Shown: positions 48,771 to 57,752 of the stretch, one piece after another
How the letters are laid out: each line of letters opens with the position of its first letter
Position numbering within the stretch: the stretch's first letter is position 1
Source: Alicyclobacillus acidiphilus NBRC 100859
GTDB taxonomy: Bacteria; Bacillota; Bacilli; Alicyclobacillales; Alicyclobacillaceae
Length of the DNA: 64,000 nucleotides
Assembly (NCBI RefSeq): GCF_001544355.1
Contig: NZ_BCQI01000014.1
Span: 22,050-86,049, forward strand
Reading direction: 5' to 3'
Notes under the pieces: generated by a model
What the model saw: only the letters and a program-made list of their open reading frames with translations
Databases searched by the model: none
Told to the model about the DNA's origin: nothing
Translations under genes and position numbers: made by a program

Positions 48771-49478
48771 GTGAGACTACAACCACTCGATGCCGCTAAA
48801 CAATTTGTAGACGAAAAGTTCCCTCGTTGCTTTACCGCTCTGCTTGCGGGAAGTGCTTCCAGGGGTGAAGAGACAGATACGTCTGATTTGGATATTGTCG
48901 TTTTCGATAGTACTGTCCAAAACGCCTACAGGGAGAGTTTTGTCCTATACGGTTGGCGGATAGAGTCCTTTATTCACAACGAAATATCATATCTTCAGCA
49001 GTTCGAGATTGACAAGCAAAATGGTCGCGCAACATTGGCTGAAATGGTATCAACGGGAGTAATTCTGAAGGATAGCGAAAAAACGACAACAATCAAGCGA
49101 AATGCGAATAGGTGCCTCAGTGCAGGTCCTCCGCCGTTGAGCGACGACTTCATCAACGCTTCGAGATACTTCATTTATGACCTTCTCGATGATTTTAGAG
49201 ACTCGAAAAGTGATGAAGAGGCGATCATTACGGTCAATACTATTTCAATTCAACTTGCAGACTTCATTCTTCGTCTTAATGGTCAGTGGAGCGGTCGGGG
49301 CAAACGGTTAGGCAGAGAGCTATATAAATTTGATGAAAAGTTAGCCACCAAGTTTTTCGAAACGCTTCGTCATTTCTATCGACATGGTGACAAACAACCG
49401 TTTATAGATTTCGTGAATTCAATATACGAGCCACTGGGCGGACAGCTGTTTGATGGGTTCAAACAAGTCAGGAAATGA
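48771..49478 (+). CDS. Nucleotidyltransferase-domain protein
   Basis: A 235-residue protein with an N-terminal pol-beta-like nucleotidyltransferase motif, LLAGSASRGEETDTSDLDIVVF (residues about 24-45). The catalytic Gly-Ser and the two aspartates are intact. The C-terminal part is helical. Relatives include aminoglycoside nucleotidyltransferase-like proteins and MNT-type toxin-antitoxin components, but the substrate cannot be told. GAGGAGGGAG precedes GTG 48771. Confidence 0.82.
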   Translation: MRLQPLDAAKQFVDEKFPRCFTALLAGSASRGEETDTSDLDIVVFDSTVQNAYRESFVLYGWRIESFIHNEISYLQQFEIDKQNGRATLAEMVSTGVILKDSEKTTTIKRNANRCLSAGPPPLSDDFINASRYFIYDLLDDFRDSKSDEEAIITVNTISIQLADFILRLNGQWSGRGKRLGRELYKFDEKLATKFFETLRHFYRHGDKQPFIDFVNSIYEPLGGQLFDGFKQVRK

Positions 49479-49662
49479 GATTTGTGCTACGTCAATATAC
49501 GCGCATCCAGTGTTAAGGAACCATCTCCCCAGGAAGCTGAAATGGGTCACACTCAGTATACGTATTGTTGAAGAACTTCGCGGTTCATATTTGCTTCTGA
49601 AACAGACGGGTTTATGCCATGGTGAGCATTGGTTCAGTTTTTTCATGGAGGTGAAATCGTTA

Positions 49663-50295
49663 ATGGTGATTCTTTGGGATTTGGACGGCACAATTCAAGA
49701 TAGCGAGACTTTGGCAAAGGCAGGAACCCGTCATGGGTTTCAGCAGGTACTTGGCAGGGAACCTACTCCAGATGAATTTGAACAACTCATAGGTCGTCCT
49801 GTACCTGTTGTTTACAAGGAATGGTTCGATGATAATTTGGCGACACGAATCCTTGATGCAGGGACACGGTTTTACCAAGAGCACTCTCATCAGATACTTT
49901 GTTACTCCGAAATTACAGAGTTGCTGTACGAGTTGAAGCTGAGAGGTTATAAGATGGGAATCGTTTCATCGAAGAGACGATTCCATGTCATCAATGAGTT
50001 GGAATCAAAAGGCTTGGATGTCCTGTTTGATGTTGTCGTAGCCCAAGAGGACACACTGCAACACAAACCACACCCCGCTCCCCTTCTTCTCGCGGCACGT
50101 AGCATAGGAGTACCGCCAGAGGACTGTATATACATAGGAGATCAACCAACAGACATACAGGCAGGAAAGGCGGCGGGCATGAGTACCATTGGTGCACTTT
50201 GGGGAGATGGGAACGTCAAACGATTGCAGTCAGCCTGTCCAACCAAGATGGCTTGTGTTCCAACGGATATTCTCGACTTTCTATCTCAAAGATAG
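49663..50295 (+). CDS. HAD-superfamily hydrolase
   Basis: A 210-residue phosphatase of the HAD IA type related to phosphoglycolate/pyrophosphate phosphatases. Motif I is DLDGTIQDS (residues 6-14), motif II is in MGIVSSKRR, and motif III/IV are HKPHPAPLLLA and YIGDQPTDIQAG. I start at ATG 49663, nine bases from GGAGGTG; the open frame extends upstream to 49450 across the end of the preceding gene without family similarity. Confidence 0.88.
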   Translation: MVILWDLDGTIQDSETLAKAGTRHGFQQVLGREPTPDEFEQLIGRPVPVVYKEWFDDNLATRILDAGTRFYQEHSHQILCYSEITELLYELKLRGYKMGIVSSKRRFHVINELESKGLDVLFDVVVAQEDTLQHKPHPAPLLLAARSIGVPPEDCIYIGDQPTDIQAGKAAGMSTIGALWGDGNVKRLQSACPTKMACVPTDILDFLSQR

Positions 50296-50504
50296 GGACA
50301 GGATAAACAAGGTATTCCAGGGAAGGGGCGGTTCTAAGGTGAGTAGTAAAGCGAAAAAACCATACGTATAGGAAATGAACAACAAGTACTGCAGTGGTTT
50401 CTGGAAATACATAGTTGAAATTCGTGGCTATTGGAGAATCATCGATGGATGATGTCGAGGGGCATAACGCCCGATATGTGGTAACAGGAAGGGGGATGTT
50501 GTGA

Positions 50505-51167
50505 GTGCTTTACTTGGCTGGTGGAGGCGACGAAAAAGACTCGGTGAAGCTGGATCAGCAATTTGCTGAAGATGTTGGCGGCAAGAAACTACTTTATTTA
50601 CCAATCGCGATGAGCGGTGTTTCACCGACGTATGAGGAATGCCATACGTGGATTCAGAGGGTCTTTAACCCTCTTGGTATTACTGACATCGTTATGTGGG
50701 ATGCCTTGACCCCAAATCTAATCAATGACTTAGGGACATTCGATGCTGTGTATATCGGAGGCGGGAATACCTACAAATTGCTCGACCATTTGAGAAAAAC
50801 TGGTTTCGATCATCCTTTAAAGGATTTTATCGCCAACGGTGGTAGTGTGTACGGTGGAAGTGCAGGAGCAATAGTGCTGGGGCGGGATATTTCCACTTGC
50901 TCGGTGATGGATACCAATGAGGTCGGATTAGATGATACCACTGGGCTTGGACTTGTAGGCAACTACGCAATTTGGTGCCATTATGTTGATGCTCATGATA
51001 ATTTTATTGCCAATTATGACTACCCAATCATCGCGATCCCTGAACGGTCGGGTATCTCATTCGACGGTTCGATTATCAGAGTAATCGGCTTTGATGCCGT
51101 CACCATATTCGACCGTGGCTTCAAGAGAGTGCTAATGCCTAACGAGAAGATGTCCGTCTTCAGTTAG
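50505..51167 (+). CDS. Peptidase E-like (S51 family) protein
   Basis: A 220-residue protein of the dipeptidase E / class I glutamine amidotransferase-like fold. It shows MLYLAGGGDEKDS at the start, DAVYIGGGNTYKLLDHL, and the nucleophile elbow VYGGSAGAIVLG with the catalytic serine near residue 124. Such enzymes cleave Asp-X dipeptides; specificity here is unproven. GTG 50505 follows GGAAGGGGG. Confidence 0.85.
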   Translation: MLYLAGGGDEKDSVKLDQQFAEDVGGKKLLYLPIAMSGVSPTYEECHTWIQRVFNPLGITDIVMWDALTPNLINDLGTFDAVYIGGGNTYKLLDHLRKTGFDHPLKDFIANGGSVYGGSAGAIVLGRDISTCSVMDTNEVGLDDTTGLGLVGNYAIWCHYVDAHDNFIANYDYPIIAIPERSGISFDGSIIRVIGFDAVTIFDRGFKRVLMPNEKMSVFS

Positions 51168-51261
51168 CCTGTGGTTTCAGTCGATAATGGGTGCGCTTTA
51201 CGTTCTAAACAATGTACATGAAGCCGTTGGCGGGACAGGACTGTCGAGAAGGGGAAAATAG

Positions 51262-52047
51262 ATGGAGCCGTTTAACCAACATCCAAAGCAATTGTAGAGA
51301 CTAATCGATGGATATGAGGCTCGTGAGAACAGCATCGGTCATTCGAACTGCTTGGTGTTTCAATTGACCAGTCCGTCCAGACGGGGATTGTATTTAAAAG
51401 TACAGGCTATTTCCAATGGTGACTTACGTCCCGAAAGAGAACGGTTGGAATGGCTCCAAGGTAAATTGCCTGCCCCAGAACTGCTGTATTTCGATTCAGA
51501 TGACGAGAACCAGTATATGCTGGTGTCCGAAATCCAAGGTGTTCCATCATTTGATTTAAGTCTTCGGGATGACATATCCAACCTCATCAAGCAACTTGCA
51601 AAGGGATTAAGGACCATTCATTCGCTGGATGTGGCGACTTGCCCATTCTTATGGTCGGTTAACGAAAAAATCGCTTTGGTACAAGAACGAATATCGAGCG
51701 GAAGTATCGATGTGGAATACCTTTCGCACCATTACCCCGATCCCAACCTGGCTCAACTCTTCGATGAAATGATGCGCTTGTTCCCTGATTCCGATCTGGT
51801 CGTTTGCCATGGAGACTATTCGATGCCAAATGTACTTTTGGCAGATGGACATATCAGTGGCTTTATCGACTTGGGGCAGTTAGCCGTAACGGACAGATAT
51901 GTGGATATTGTCACTGTTCGTGACACCTTGAGCTACAACAAGTTACCAGACGAGTGTTTCGAGTTGTTTCTACAGGAGTACGGTTTGCAGGAATTAGACG
52001 AGTCAAAATTGCGGTTTTACGATTTGCTAAACAGATTTCTGGGTTAA
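51262..52047 (+). pseudogene. Aminoglycoside phosphotransferase (APH(3')-like) with an in-frame TAG
   Basis: From ATG 51262 (behind GAAGGGGA) the frame reads MEPFNQHPKQL, then TAG at 51295-51297, then continues open to 52047 as RLIDGYEARENSIGHSNC... The rest is a full kinase: FDLSLRD, CHGDYSMPNVLL with the catalytic aspartate, and GFIDLGQLAVTDRYVDI. The TAG probably replaces CAG, AAG or TGG. A TTG at 51352 could restart translation but would lose about 30 residues of the N-lobe. Intact, it would phosphorylate an aminoglycoside-like sugar. Confidence 0.82.
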
Positions 52048-52244
52048 GAGGGCTTATCCTTGGTACTTCCGTACAAACGCACCAACCGCCTGCTTTCCTG
52101 CCTTATCCACCTTTCACGCGGCGAGGGGGTAGGCATTGGAGCATTGATGCGGGGACGTTTCCACACCATCCTCGGTCTTGTATCTGGTTTGTCCTGTTCG
52201 TTTTCGATCTGTTTCGGAGCATCATTGGGATTCAGTTCTGTCAC
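52044..52244 (-). CDS. Small unknown protein (66 residues)
   Basis: A hydrophilic protein of 66 residues, MTELNPNDAPKQIENEQ and onward, rich in Arg, Pro and Glu. GGAGGT lies seven bases from the GTG at 52244, the main support for it. It overlaps the phosphotransferase stop convergently by four bases. I do not recognise the family. Confidence 0.55.
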   Translation of the reverse strand: MTELNPNDAPKQIENEQDKPDTRPRMVWKRPRINAPMPTPSPRERWIRQESRRLVRLYGSTKDKPS

Positions 52245-52332
52245 GACTGACACCTCCAAGAGTCAAAAGTAGGTAGGAAAAGCGGGAGTTAAACAACGCG
52301 AGACGGCTGGCGACAACATCACTTCTTATGGT

Positions 52333-52473
52333 TCAAAATGTAACCTTTCGTGGTATATCGTGCTCCGCGTTTTGAGGCATGTTTATAGACAGTCGCTCGA
52401 TGTGCGGCACATCGTTACCAACGACAATTTGAATCCCATTCCCCGAAGCCCAGGCAGACTGTCTTTCTCGCAC
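52333..52473 (-). CDS. Possible very small protein (46 residues)
   Basis: An open frame from GTG 52473 ending ...IERLSINMPQNAEHDIPRK and a few more residues. The ribosome binding site is weak. It fits the gap between two better supported minus-strand genes, but it may be non-coding. Confidence 0.25.
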   Translation of the reverse strand: MRERQSAWASGNGIQIVVGNDVPHIERLSINMPQNAEHDIPRKVTF

Positions 52474-52493
52474 CAGCCTGCATTTACCCGCCC

Positions 52494-52667
52494 CTATTCC
52501 GCATCGGGCACATCAAAGGTCCTTAGAACTCCGTTATCGTCGCTTATGCCATGACCACAGGCGCAAATAACCATAGAACCGCACATTTCGATTGCCAACT
52601 TCCCAAGCTCCACGCCATCCTTCCACTCGACTTCGCGACTGCAGTTGTTGCAATGAATGACGAACAT
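52494..52667 (-). CDS. Small zinc-ribbon protein (57 residues)
   Basis: A 57-residue protein, MFVIHCNNCSREVEWKDG and onward, with Cys6 and Cys9 (CxxC) and Cys35 and Cys37 (CxC), plus Cys29. This spacing is that of a small zinc ribbon. GGAGGT lies seven bases before ATG 52667. I do not recognise the family. It is one of a run of four or five small minus-strand genes. Confidence 0.65.
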   Translation of the reverse strand: MFVIHCNNCSREVEWKDGVELGKLAIEMCGSMVICACGHGISDDNGVLRTFDVPDAE

Positions 52668-52716
52668 CTCTCAGACCTCCGTTTTCATGGATTTGTGGGG
52701 CAAGGGCGTATCGGGA

Positions 52717-52941
52717 CTAATCCTGCTTCTTTTCGTCTTTCGCCCTATCTTTGTTCGGATATTCAAGGAATTGCTCCATGATGGTTGCGGACAGACGATG
52801 GGCTTCGGACAGCGGTATGCCATTAGCTCTGCACCAATCGACCAGTTTCCTGACTTTCACTTTTGGGGAGTTCGGGTCAGGGGGGACGGCGAATACGCCG
52901 CTTGGGAAATTATCATCCCAGTCCCATTCATTACCACCCAT
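52717..52941 (-). CDS. Small unknown protein (74 residues)
   Basis: A 74-residue protein starting MGGNEWDWDDNFPSGVFAV, with a predicted helical middle (KVRKLVDWCRANGIPLSEAH) and a charged tail. AAAGGA precedes the ATG at 52941. The function is unknown. It lies between the zinc-ribbon gene and the 106-residue gene, same strand, with gaps of 21-49 bases, so an operon is likely. Confidence 0.6.
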   Translation of the reverse strand: MGGNEWDWDDNFPSGVFAVPPDPNSPKVKVRKLVDWCRANGIPLSEAHRLSATIMEQFLEYPNKDRAKDEKKQD

Positions 52942-52962
52942 TGTTCATCATCCTTTCGTTGA

Positions 52963-53283
52963 TTACAGATATTGCTTCAGCTTGCTTATCGCTTCTTCAT
53001 GTCTCTGGATTACACGCTGTGTGCTGATCGCCATGGGCACTGTTGTTCTGCAGATTGGCTGATCCAGCAACTTTATCGTGTGCGGTGGTTGTCTGTTCGA
53101 TTTCTCCCTTGTAACTGTGCCCTCTGACTCAGACCGCCTGACCAGAGCCAACATCTGCTCGAAAGTCATATCACATACTTTGGCGATGGTTGGAACGGGA
53201 AGGAGGTCGGTCAATTGCGTTGCGATTTCCTGTCTCGTTTTTCGCCGTATCTCATCGGCAGTCTGATCCAGATCACTTGTCAT
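52963..53283 (-). CDS. Small unknown helical protein (106 residues)
   Basis: A 106-residue, mostly helical protein: MTSDLDQTADEIRRKTRQE..., then TIAKVCDMTFEQMLALVRR, which could be a helix-turn-helix. GGAGGGA is correctly placed before ATG 53283. It is the first gene of the minus-strand run. DNA binding would be a guess. Confidence 0.6.
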   Translation of the reverse strand: MTSDLDQTADEIRRKTRQEIATQLTDLLPVPTIAKVCDMTFEQMLALVRRSESEGTVTREKSNRQPPHTIKLLDQPICRTTVPMAISTQRVIQRHEEAISKLKQYL

Positions 53284-53595
53284 TTTTGCTCCCTCCGTTT
53301 CCGCCCTATCTCCGAACGACTGCACTTCAAACTATTGATTCACTCTGTTTTCACCATGATAACTCAAGAGTGGAGGTGTGTAAAAATATGGTTGATGGAG
53401 TTTGGATCATAACAGGATTGGGCAGGGCAGGAGACTGGACGAAGTGGATGGAGAGAAGGGAATCTTGACAATGTGCTTTTCCAGTTTTCACCCCAAGAAT
53501 AATTGGCGGCGTTTAGTAATGCGGCGCACTTCATCCTCTATAATGAGGACATTGGTGGATGCTGTTTGAAACAGGCGACGGGGTGGGGAATAGCG
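53284..53595. other. Divergent intergenic region
   Basis: This gap separates the minus-strand small genes from the methyltransferase gene and should hold promoters for both. A perfect TATAAT is at 53539-53544 on the plus strand but lacks a good -35 box. I saw no coding frame with a ribosome binding site. Confidence 0.4.
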
Positions 53596-54177
53596 ATGAA
53601 TGTGTACACATATGAGGGCGCATCGTTCTGGATATTATTTTACGTGTGGTTTGCGTTGGAGATGTCACTCTGGATACGTGCACGTTTGCTTCGGCGCGGA
53701 CAACCAAGAAAGCGAAATGATGACCGTGGTTCTGCGGTGCTTATTATGCTTGGAATGTATGTGCTGATTTTCATATCTATTGGTTTCTCAATACGGCAAG
53801 AGGGGATTCTCCCCCGATGGACACAATACATTGGTTTCGTTTTGATGATTGCTGGTATAGTCATTCGACTCTCTGCAATCATCCAGCTTGGACGATTTTT
53901 CTCACCTGTTGTCGGCGTGGTTTCAAACCAAGAAATCGTGCAAACAGGACTGTATCGCTGGATTCGGCACCCAGCTTACACGGGTGGGTGGATTACGGCG
54001 GTTGGTATCGGCTTTGGTCTCCGAACTTGGTGGGGGGTATTGCTGTGTGGCATCGGCTTACTCCTGATCTATGCGTACAGAATTCGTGTTGAGGAGAAAG
54101 TCCTGGTTGAGCACTTCGGGGAGAGATATGTGGAGTATCGAAAGCGCACTCGAAGGATGTTCCCTGGGATATGGTAA
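53596..54177 (+). CDS. Isoprenylcysteine carboxyl methyltransferase family membrane protein
   Basis: A 193-residue integral membrane protein with about four or five helices. The C-terminal signature RHPAYTGGWI and LVEHFGERYVEYRKRTRRMFPGIW matches the ICMT/PEMT methyltransferase family, which uses S-adenosylmethionine. The substrate in bacteria is usually unknown. I start at ATG 53596 behind GGGGTGGGG; an upstream in-frame extension has no ribosome binding site. Confidence 0.85.
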   Translation: MNVYTYEGASFWILFYVWFALEMSLWIRARLLRRGQPRKRNDDRGSAVLIMLGMYVLIFISIGFSIRQEGILPRWTQYIGFVLMIAGIVIRLSAIIQLGRFFSPVVGVVSNQEIVQTGLYRWIRHPAYTGGWITAVGIGFGLRTWWGVLLCGIGLLLIYAYRIRVEEKVLVEHFGERYVEYRKRTRRMFPGIW

Positions 54178-54255
54178 CGGACAGAGTTGTGAACATTGGT
54201 TGCTTTTCAAAGTGACGTTGAAGAAATGAAATCATGTGATTGGAGGTAGCTTAGC

Positions 54256-55275
54256 GTGTCTGAAAATCGCGGACGTGTCTATATTGGACAAGAGTTTATC
54301 GAAGATAAAGAAACGGTGGATGTTGCAATCCGATGTACATACTATTATTCCGCCCATCTATCTCCTCTGGAACTGTCATGGGAATGCTCAACTATCTCAG
54401 TAAGGCAAGATGGCAATCTATTGACGGTTTTGATCAAGCGTCCCATATCAAAAAAGCTTTACGAGTCTGCAATAGCACATCGCGGAAACGCCACGATGTT
54501 TATTATTGGTTATATTGAGGCGATACTCCCCGTTGTTAATCGTGAGATTATCAGTCAAAAATATCTCTCTGGACACATCCTTCATTCGTTACTATCAACG
54601 ATCGGAATCGATGAGTTGGCATTGATACGCATGGAGGATGGGATACCCCACAGACTACCTTGGCCAGTTGCAGTCTTACCATTCCCATCTGCAGAAGCGT
54701 TAGCAAAGGAGTATGATAACTTTTTCATACGTGATTTTATTGACGCTATGACATGCTACTTTTCATTCAGTTTAGATGAATGCATTCGGAAGATTATTAC
54801 ATCAATTGAGAATTTCTTTACCTTGCGACGAATATACGCGGATAAATTCAAGAAAAAACTAAACCTGTGTCTACAAGAAAGATACTACCCAGTGAATTGG
54901 GGACCATACTTGTCCATATTGAAACGAAACATTGAATTTATTTACGGTGTCAGGAACAATATTGTTCACAATACCTTTCGAATGGATTATCAGCACAGAT
55001 TTATTTGTAAAAAGGGGATTGGAACGTTGTCTTACATATACCAATCGTCGCTCAACGAACCCGAAGTGGTCAGATATACGCGTGCCTTAACGCAACAATT
55101 TCTCCTATTCGAGACCCAATATTCAGGTATAAACTTGGATATATTGAAGTCTCATTTGGAAGGAACGGACACATCTCCGATAGTGGATAATACCAGGGAT
55201 CTGGATGCCTTTATGTTCAAGGGGTTAGAAATAACTGCTGACGAGAGGAATATTATTCGTCGCCAAGCAAATTAA
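54256..55275 (+). CDS. Unknown protein with a HEPN-type RNase motif
   Basis: A 339-residue AT-rich gene I cannot assign to a family. The C-terminal half is helical and contains YGVRNNIVHNTF, with Arg233, Asn234 and His238 forming the R-x4-6-H motif of HEPN ribonucleases. The N-terminal half (RGRVYIGQEFIED..., ECSTISVRQDGNLLTVLIK) looks beta-rich and could be a sensor. This layout resembles ApeA-like defence proteins, which is inference. GGAGGT is eight bases from GTG 54256. Confidence 0.7.
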   Translation: MSENRGRVYIGQEFIEDKETVDVAIRCTYYYSAHLSPLELSWECSTISVRQDGNLLTVLIKRPISKKLYESAIAHRGNATMFIIGYIEAILPVVNREIISQKYLSGHILHSLLSTIGIDELALIRMEDGIPHRLPWPVAVLPFPSAEALAKEYDNFFIRDFIDAMTCYFSFSLDECIRKIITSIENFFTLRRIYADKFKKKLNLCLQERYYPVNWGPYLSILKRNIEFIYGVRNNIVHNTFRMDYQHRFICKKGIGTLSYIYQSSLNEPEVVRYTRALTQQFLLFETQYSGINLDILKSHLEGTDTSPIVDNTRDLDAFMFKGLEITADERNIIRRQAN

Positions 55276-55370
55276 TATCAACAGTCCAAGCGAGTCTGGA
55301 GCGATTCGATGGAAAATATTGATATACTACCTATGTTTGCGACATTGTACCTGATAAAGCCGACGGAAAG

Positions 55371-56062
55371 GTGAAGACATTCTTTCCACAACAGGCGTAT
55401 GAGAACAAAGAGGGTCTGCCTTTACATCAATATGGACCACTTCTGCCGTTTCACGATTCCTTTATACACCAGAGAAGTACAGTCAAATATGTGGGTGAAT
55501 GCGTGAACCTCGGTCATCGATTTAATACTGGTAACGGGAAGATCTCGCCACGGAATTGCCATGTGGGTGGACAACCTACGAACTTCAGGATAAACCACCA
55601 AATTTATGAGGTGGTAATGAAAATTCCGAGATCAAGCTGTATTTCCATGAGACAAATGACAGGTTCGAGGTCGAGAGGATACTGATTGAAAAGTTGAACC
55701 CCGAATGGAACATCGCGAGGGGGAAGTACAGGGCTACAGACAGAGCGGTCAACGAAGGGGCAAGGAGCAGTAAGCCAGAATCATCCGATGTACGGAGTGG
55801 CTTACCACGAAACTCGTCCTGCTGAGACGAAGTTTTAACAGCCGCTCGGTTTATTATCGAGCGGCGAGGGATAAATCGTTTTACGGTTCAAGAGGTCGTT
55901 GACTACATGAAGGATAGGCAAACCAAGTATCCTGAGTCAACGATTCGAACACACGTCACCTCACGGTGTTGTGTAAATGCACCGAATCATCATGCAACAG
56001 TGTTTTCTGATTTTGAACGAATTGACCATGGGGTATATAAATTGCATCGAGTTGACACGTAA
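55371..56062 (+). pseudogene. GIY-YIG nuclease with DUF7669-like domain, broken
   Basis: A first frame reads VKYVGECVNLGHRF and GKISPRNCHVGGQPTNFRIN, typical of a GIY-YIG nuclease after the YIG motif. Near 55607-55616 the frame shifts and continues as LYFHETNDRFEVERILIEKL, ending at TGA 55823. The same frame then resumes as DEVLTAARFIIERRG and STIRTHVTSRCCVNAPNHHA to TAA 56060, which resembles the DUF7669 winged-helix domain. The GIY part upstream is also degenerate. So it has at least one frameshift and one nonsense codon. Intact relatives look like restriction or homing-type nucleases. Confidence 0.7.
55841..55865 (+). repeat. Inverted repeat inside the GIY-YIG/DUF7669 remnant
   Basis: GCCGCTCG and CGAGCGGC form a perfect eight-pair stem with a nine-base loop, 15 bases after the in-frame TGA. 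It lies in the former coding sequence and has no T-run. Confidence 0.35.
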
Positions 56063-56209
56063 CCGTGGAATACCATTTAGGTGAAGTCATACGATAGGTT
56101 TCTTGCGTGTCAGGCGCAAAGAATTAAGGTAGTCTCATTATAAGAAAGTGTTGTAATATGAAATTTTACACTGCAACTCTTTAGTTGTGTTCCGCTGGGG
56201 GGACAATCG

Positions 56210-56905
56210 ATGGTTTGGGCTAAATTAGTATCATTATTTAAAAATGCAGATCAGCAAGGCAAGAAAAGAGAGCAAAGTTCTGTATCGAATGCCAAACAGC
56301 AAAAGAGAAAGGTCGATCCTTCACACATTGGTGAGTTGGGAGAGTACAAGATTGATGTCCAGCTTCGCCAAATGCCAAGGGAAATCAGGTATGTCAGTGA
56401 CGTGCTTGTTCGTAATCCCAAATCGAGGACTGGATATTCTCAAATAGACCATGTTGTTATCACTCCATATGGTCTATTTGTGATTGAGACAAAGAATTAT
56501 AAGGGCGAGATAAAAGGAAAGCGAACGGATAAACGCTGGAATGTCAGTGGCAGATTTAATCCGTACAATCCACTTCGACAAAATTACGGGCACATCAAGG
56601 TATTAGAAAACATCTTATCTGAATTCAAGAACCTTACTTTCGTGTCCATAATATCGTTCACGCTTCGATGTCGCTTTAGCGTAGACCCAGAATTACGAAA
56701 AATCCAGTCGAACGAACTGGTGATTTATGATGTGGAACTGTCCGACTACATCGAGAGGAAGCTACTGAGATTTAAATCTGAAATGTCAGAGCCGATTTTG
56801 TCTGATTCAGATGTTAGTCGTGTCTACGAATTGATCAATAGAGCAAATATCACTGACCCACAAGATCGAGCCGAACATGATAGATTGGCGGCAAGAAAGA
56901 AGTAG
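56210..56905 (+). CDS. NERD-domain (nuclease-related) protein
   Basis: A 231-residue protein. The NERD domain spans residues about 40-150: GELGEYKIDVQL, then SQIDHVVITPYGLFVIETKNYKG with the Asp and Glu-x-Lys of the nuclease core, and NPLRQNYGHIKVLENIL. The N-terminus is a short helix and a lysine-rich linker. NERD proteins are thought to act on DNA; the exact role is unknown. ATG 56210 follows GGGGGGA. It lies between a broken nuclease gene and a HEPN-like gene. Confidence 0.85.
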   Translation: MVWAKLVSLFKNADQQGKKREQSSVSNAKQQKRKVDPSHIGELGEYKIDVQLRQMPREIRYVSDVLVRNPKSRTGYSQIDHVVITPYGLFVIETKNYKGEIKGKRTDKRWNVSGRFNPYNPLRQNYGHIKVLENILSEFKNLTFVSIISFTLRCRFSVDPELRKIQSNELVIYDVELSDYIERKLLRFKSEMSEPILSDSDVSRVYELINRANITDPQDRAEHDRLAARKK

Positions 56906-56952
56906 TCATATTGATAGCGCGTCTTGTTTCTGAATAGGGAAGGTGACGGTTC

Positions 56953-57033
56953 ATGATTGGAAATGGGAATACCGTATTCAACTACGGACATGAATGCATT
57001 GCTAAACACTGGTTTCAGCGAGGTGCGACGTGA
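56953..57033 (+). CDS. 26-residue leader ORF coupled to the next gene
   Basis: ATG 56953, seven bases after GGAAGGTG, opens 26 codons that end in a TGA overlapping the GTG start of the next gene (GTGA). The length, ribosome binding site and overlap suggest translational coupling or a regulatory leader peptide. It contains one Cys, two His and one Trp. There is no homology evidence. Confidence 0.4.
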   Translation: MIGNGNTVFNYGHECIAKHWFQRGAT

Positions 57034-57752
57034 CACAACTCGAAAGAAATTTGATCAAGAAGTTCCGTGACAAGATGAACGACAATCATCATTTTGTCGC
57101 AAATAAATACTGGAATATAGACGGGAAAAATAAGTGGAACATCATTTGTTCTGCGATGGATTGGATTGAAGTTGCTGTCGATGGAATTCCCTACATTCAA
57201 CTTGCAAACAAAAATCCCAATGTTGCGTCTCTCAATCTGATGCAGTTAATCTGTGCGTTGGATTTGGTTGTCGAATCAGTCAAGCAACTCTATAGGGTAT
57301 TCGAACAACATTACCCGTGTGGTAATGACCATAGCGTATTTCAGGACAAGAAGACGGATGATGATTACTTCAAGCACATTAGGGCGATGTTCGGTGTGCA
57401 TCCAGTTAACCTAAAAGATGATGAGGAAAGGTACTATGCAAGTTGGTCAACTCCGCACTTAAAGGCGGATTTCTCCGTTATCGTATACAGCAATCAGGTG
57501 GGCAAAGAAGATCAGATTTATTCGATCCGTATCGAGGATTTGTTTAAATGCACCCAAAGTCGCTACAGTCTTCTAAGCGTCCTAATCAACCATGTCGAAA
57601 GAGACTATGAAGCCCATTTGAAAAAGTGGAAGAACCAGCAGATACCTGATTGTTTGAATATCAAGGATCAGATCAACGTTCTGTTTCGCGAGAATGAACA
57701 GAGATTCGGAAGGGGAGAGGCTTATTGGTATCAACTTGGACAATTGAATTGA
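57030..57752 (+). CDS. Unknown protein with HEPN-like R-x5-H motif
   Basis: A 240-residue protein I do not recognise. Helical segments NLMQLICALDLVVESVKQLYRVFEQ and FKHIRAMFGVHPVNL carry Arg118 and His124, an R-x5-H motif of the HEPN kind. The middle contains a beta-rich part (PHLKADFSVIVYSNQ). GTG 57030 overlaps the 26-codon frame. The last 28 bases overlap the next gene in another frame, which suggests the two products work together. Confidence 0.65.
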   Translation: MTQLERNLIKKFRDKMNDNHHFVANKYWNIDGKNKWNIICSAMDWIEVAVDGIPYIQLANKNPNVASLNLMQLICALDLVVESVKQLYRVFEQHYPCGNDHSVFQDKKTDDDYFKHIRAMFGVHPVNLKDDEERYYASWSTPHLKADFSVIVYSNQVGKEDQIYSIRIEDLFKCTQSRYSLLSVLINHVERDYEAHLKKWKNQQIPDCLNIKDQINVLFRENEQRFGRGEAYWYQLGQLN

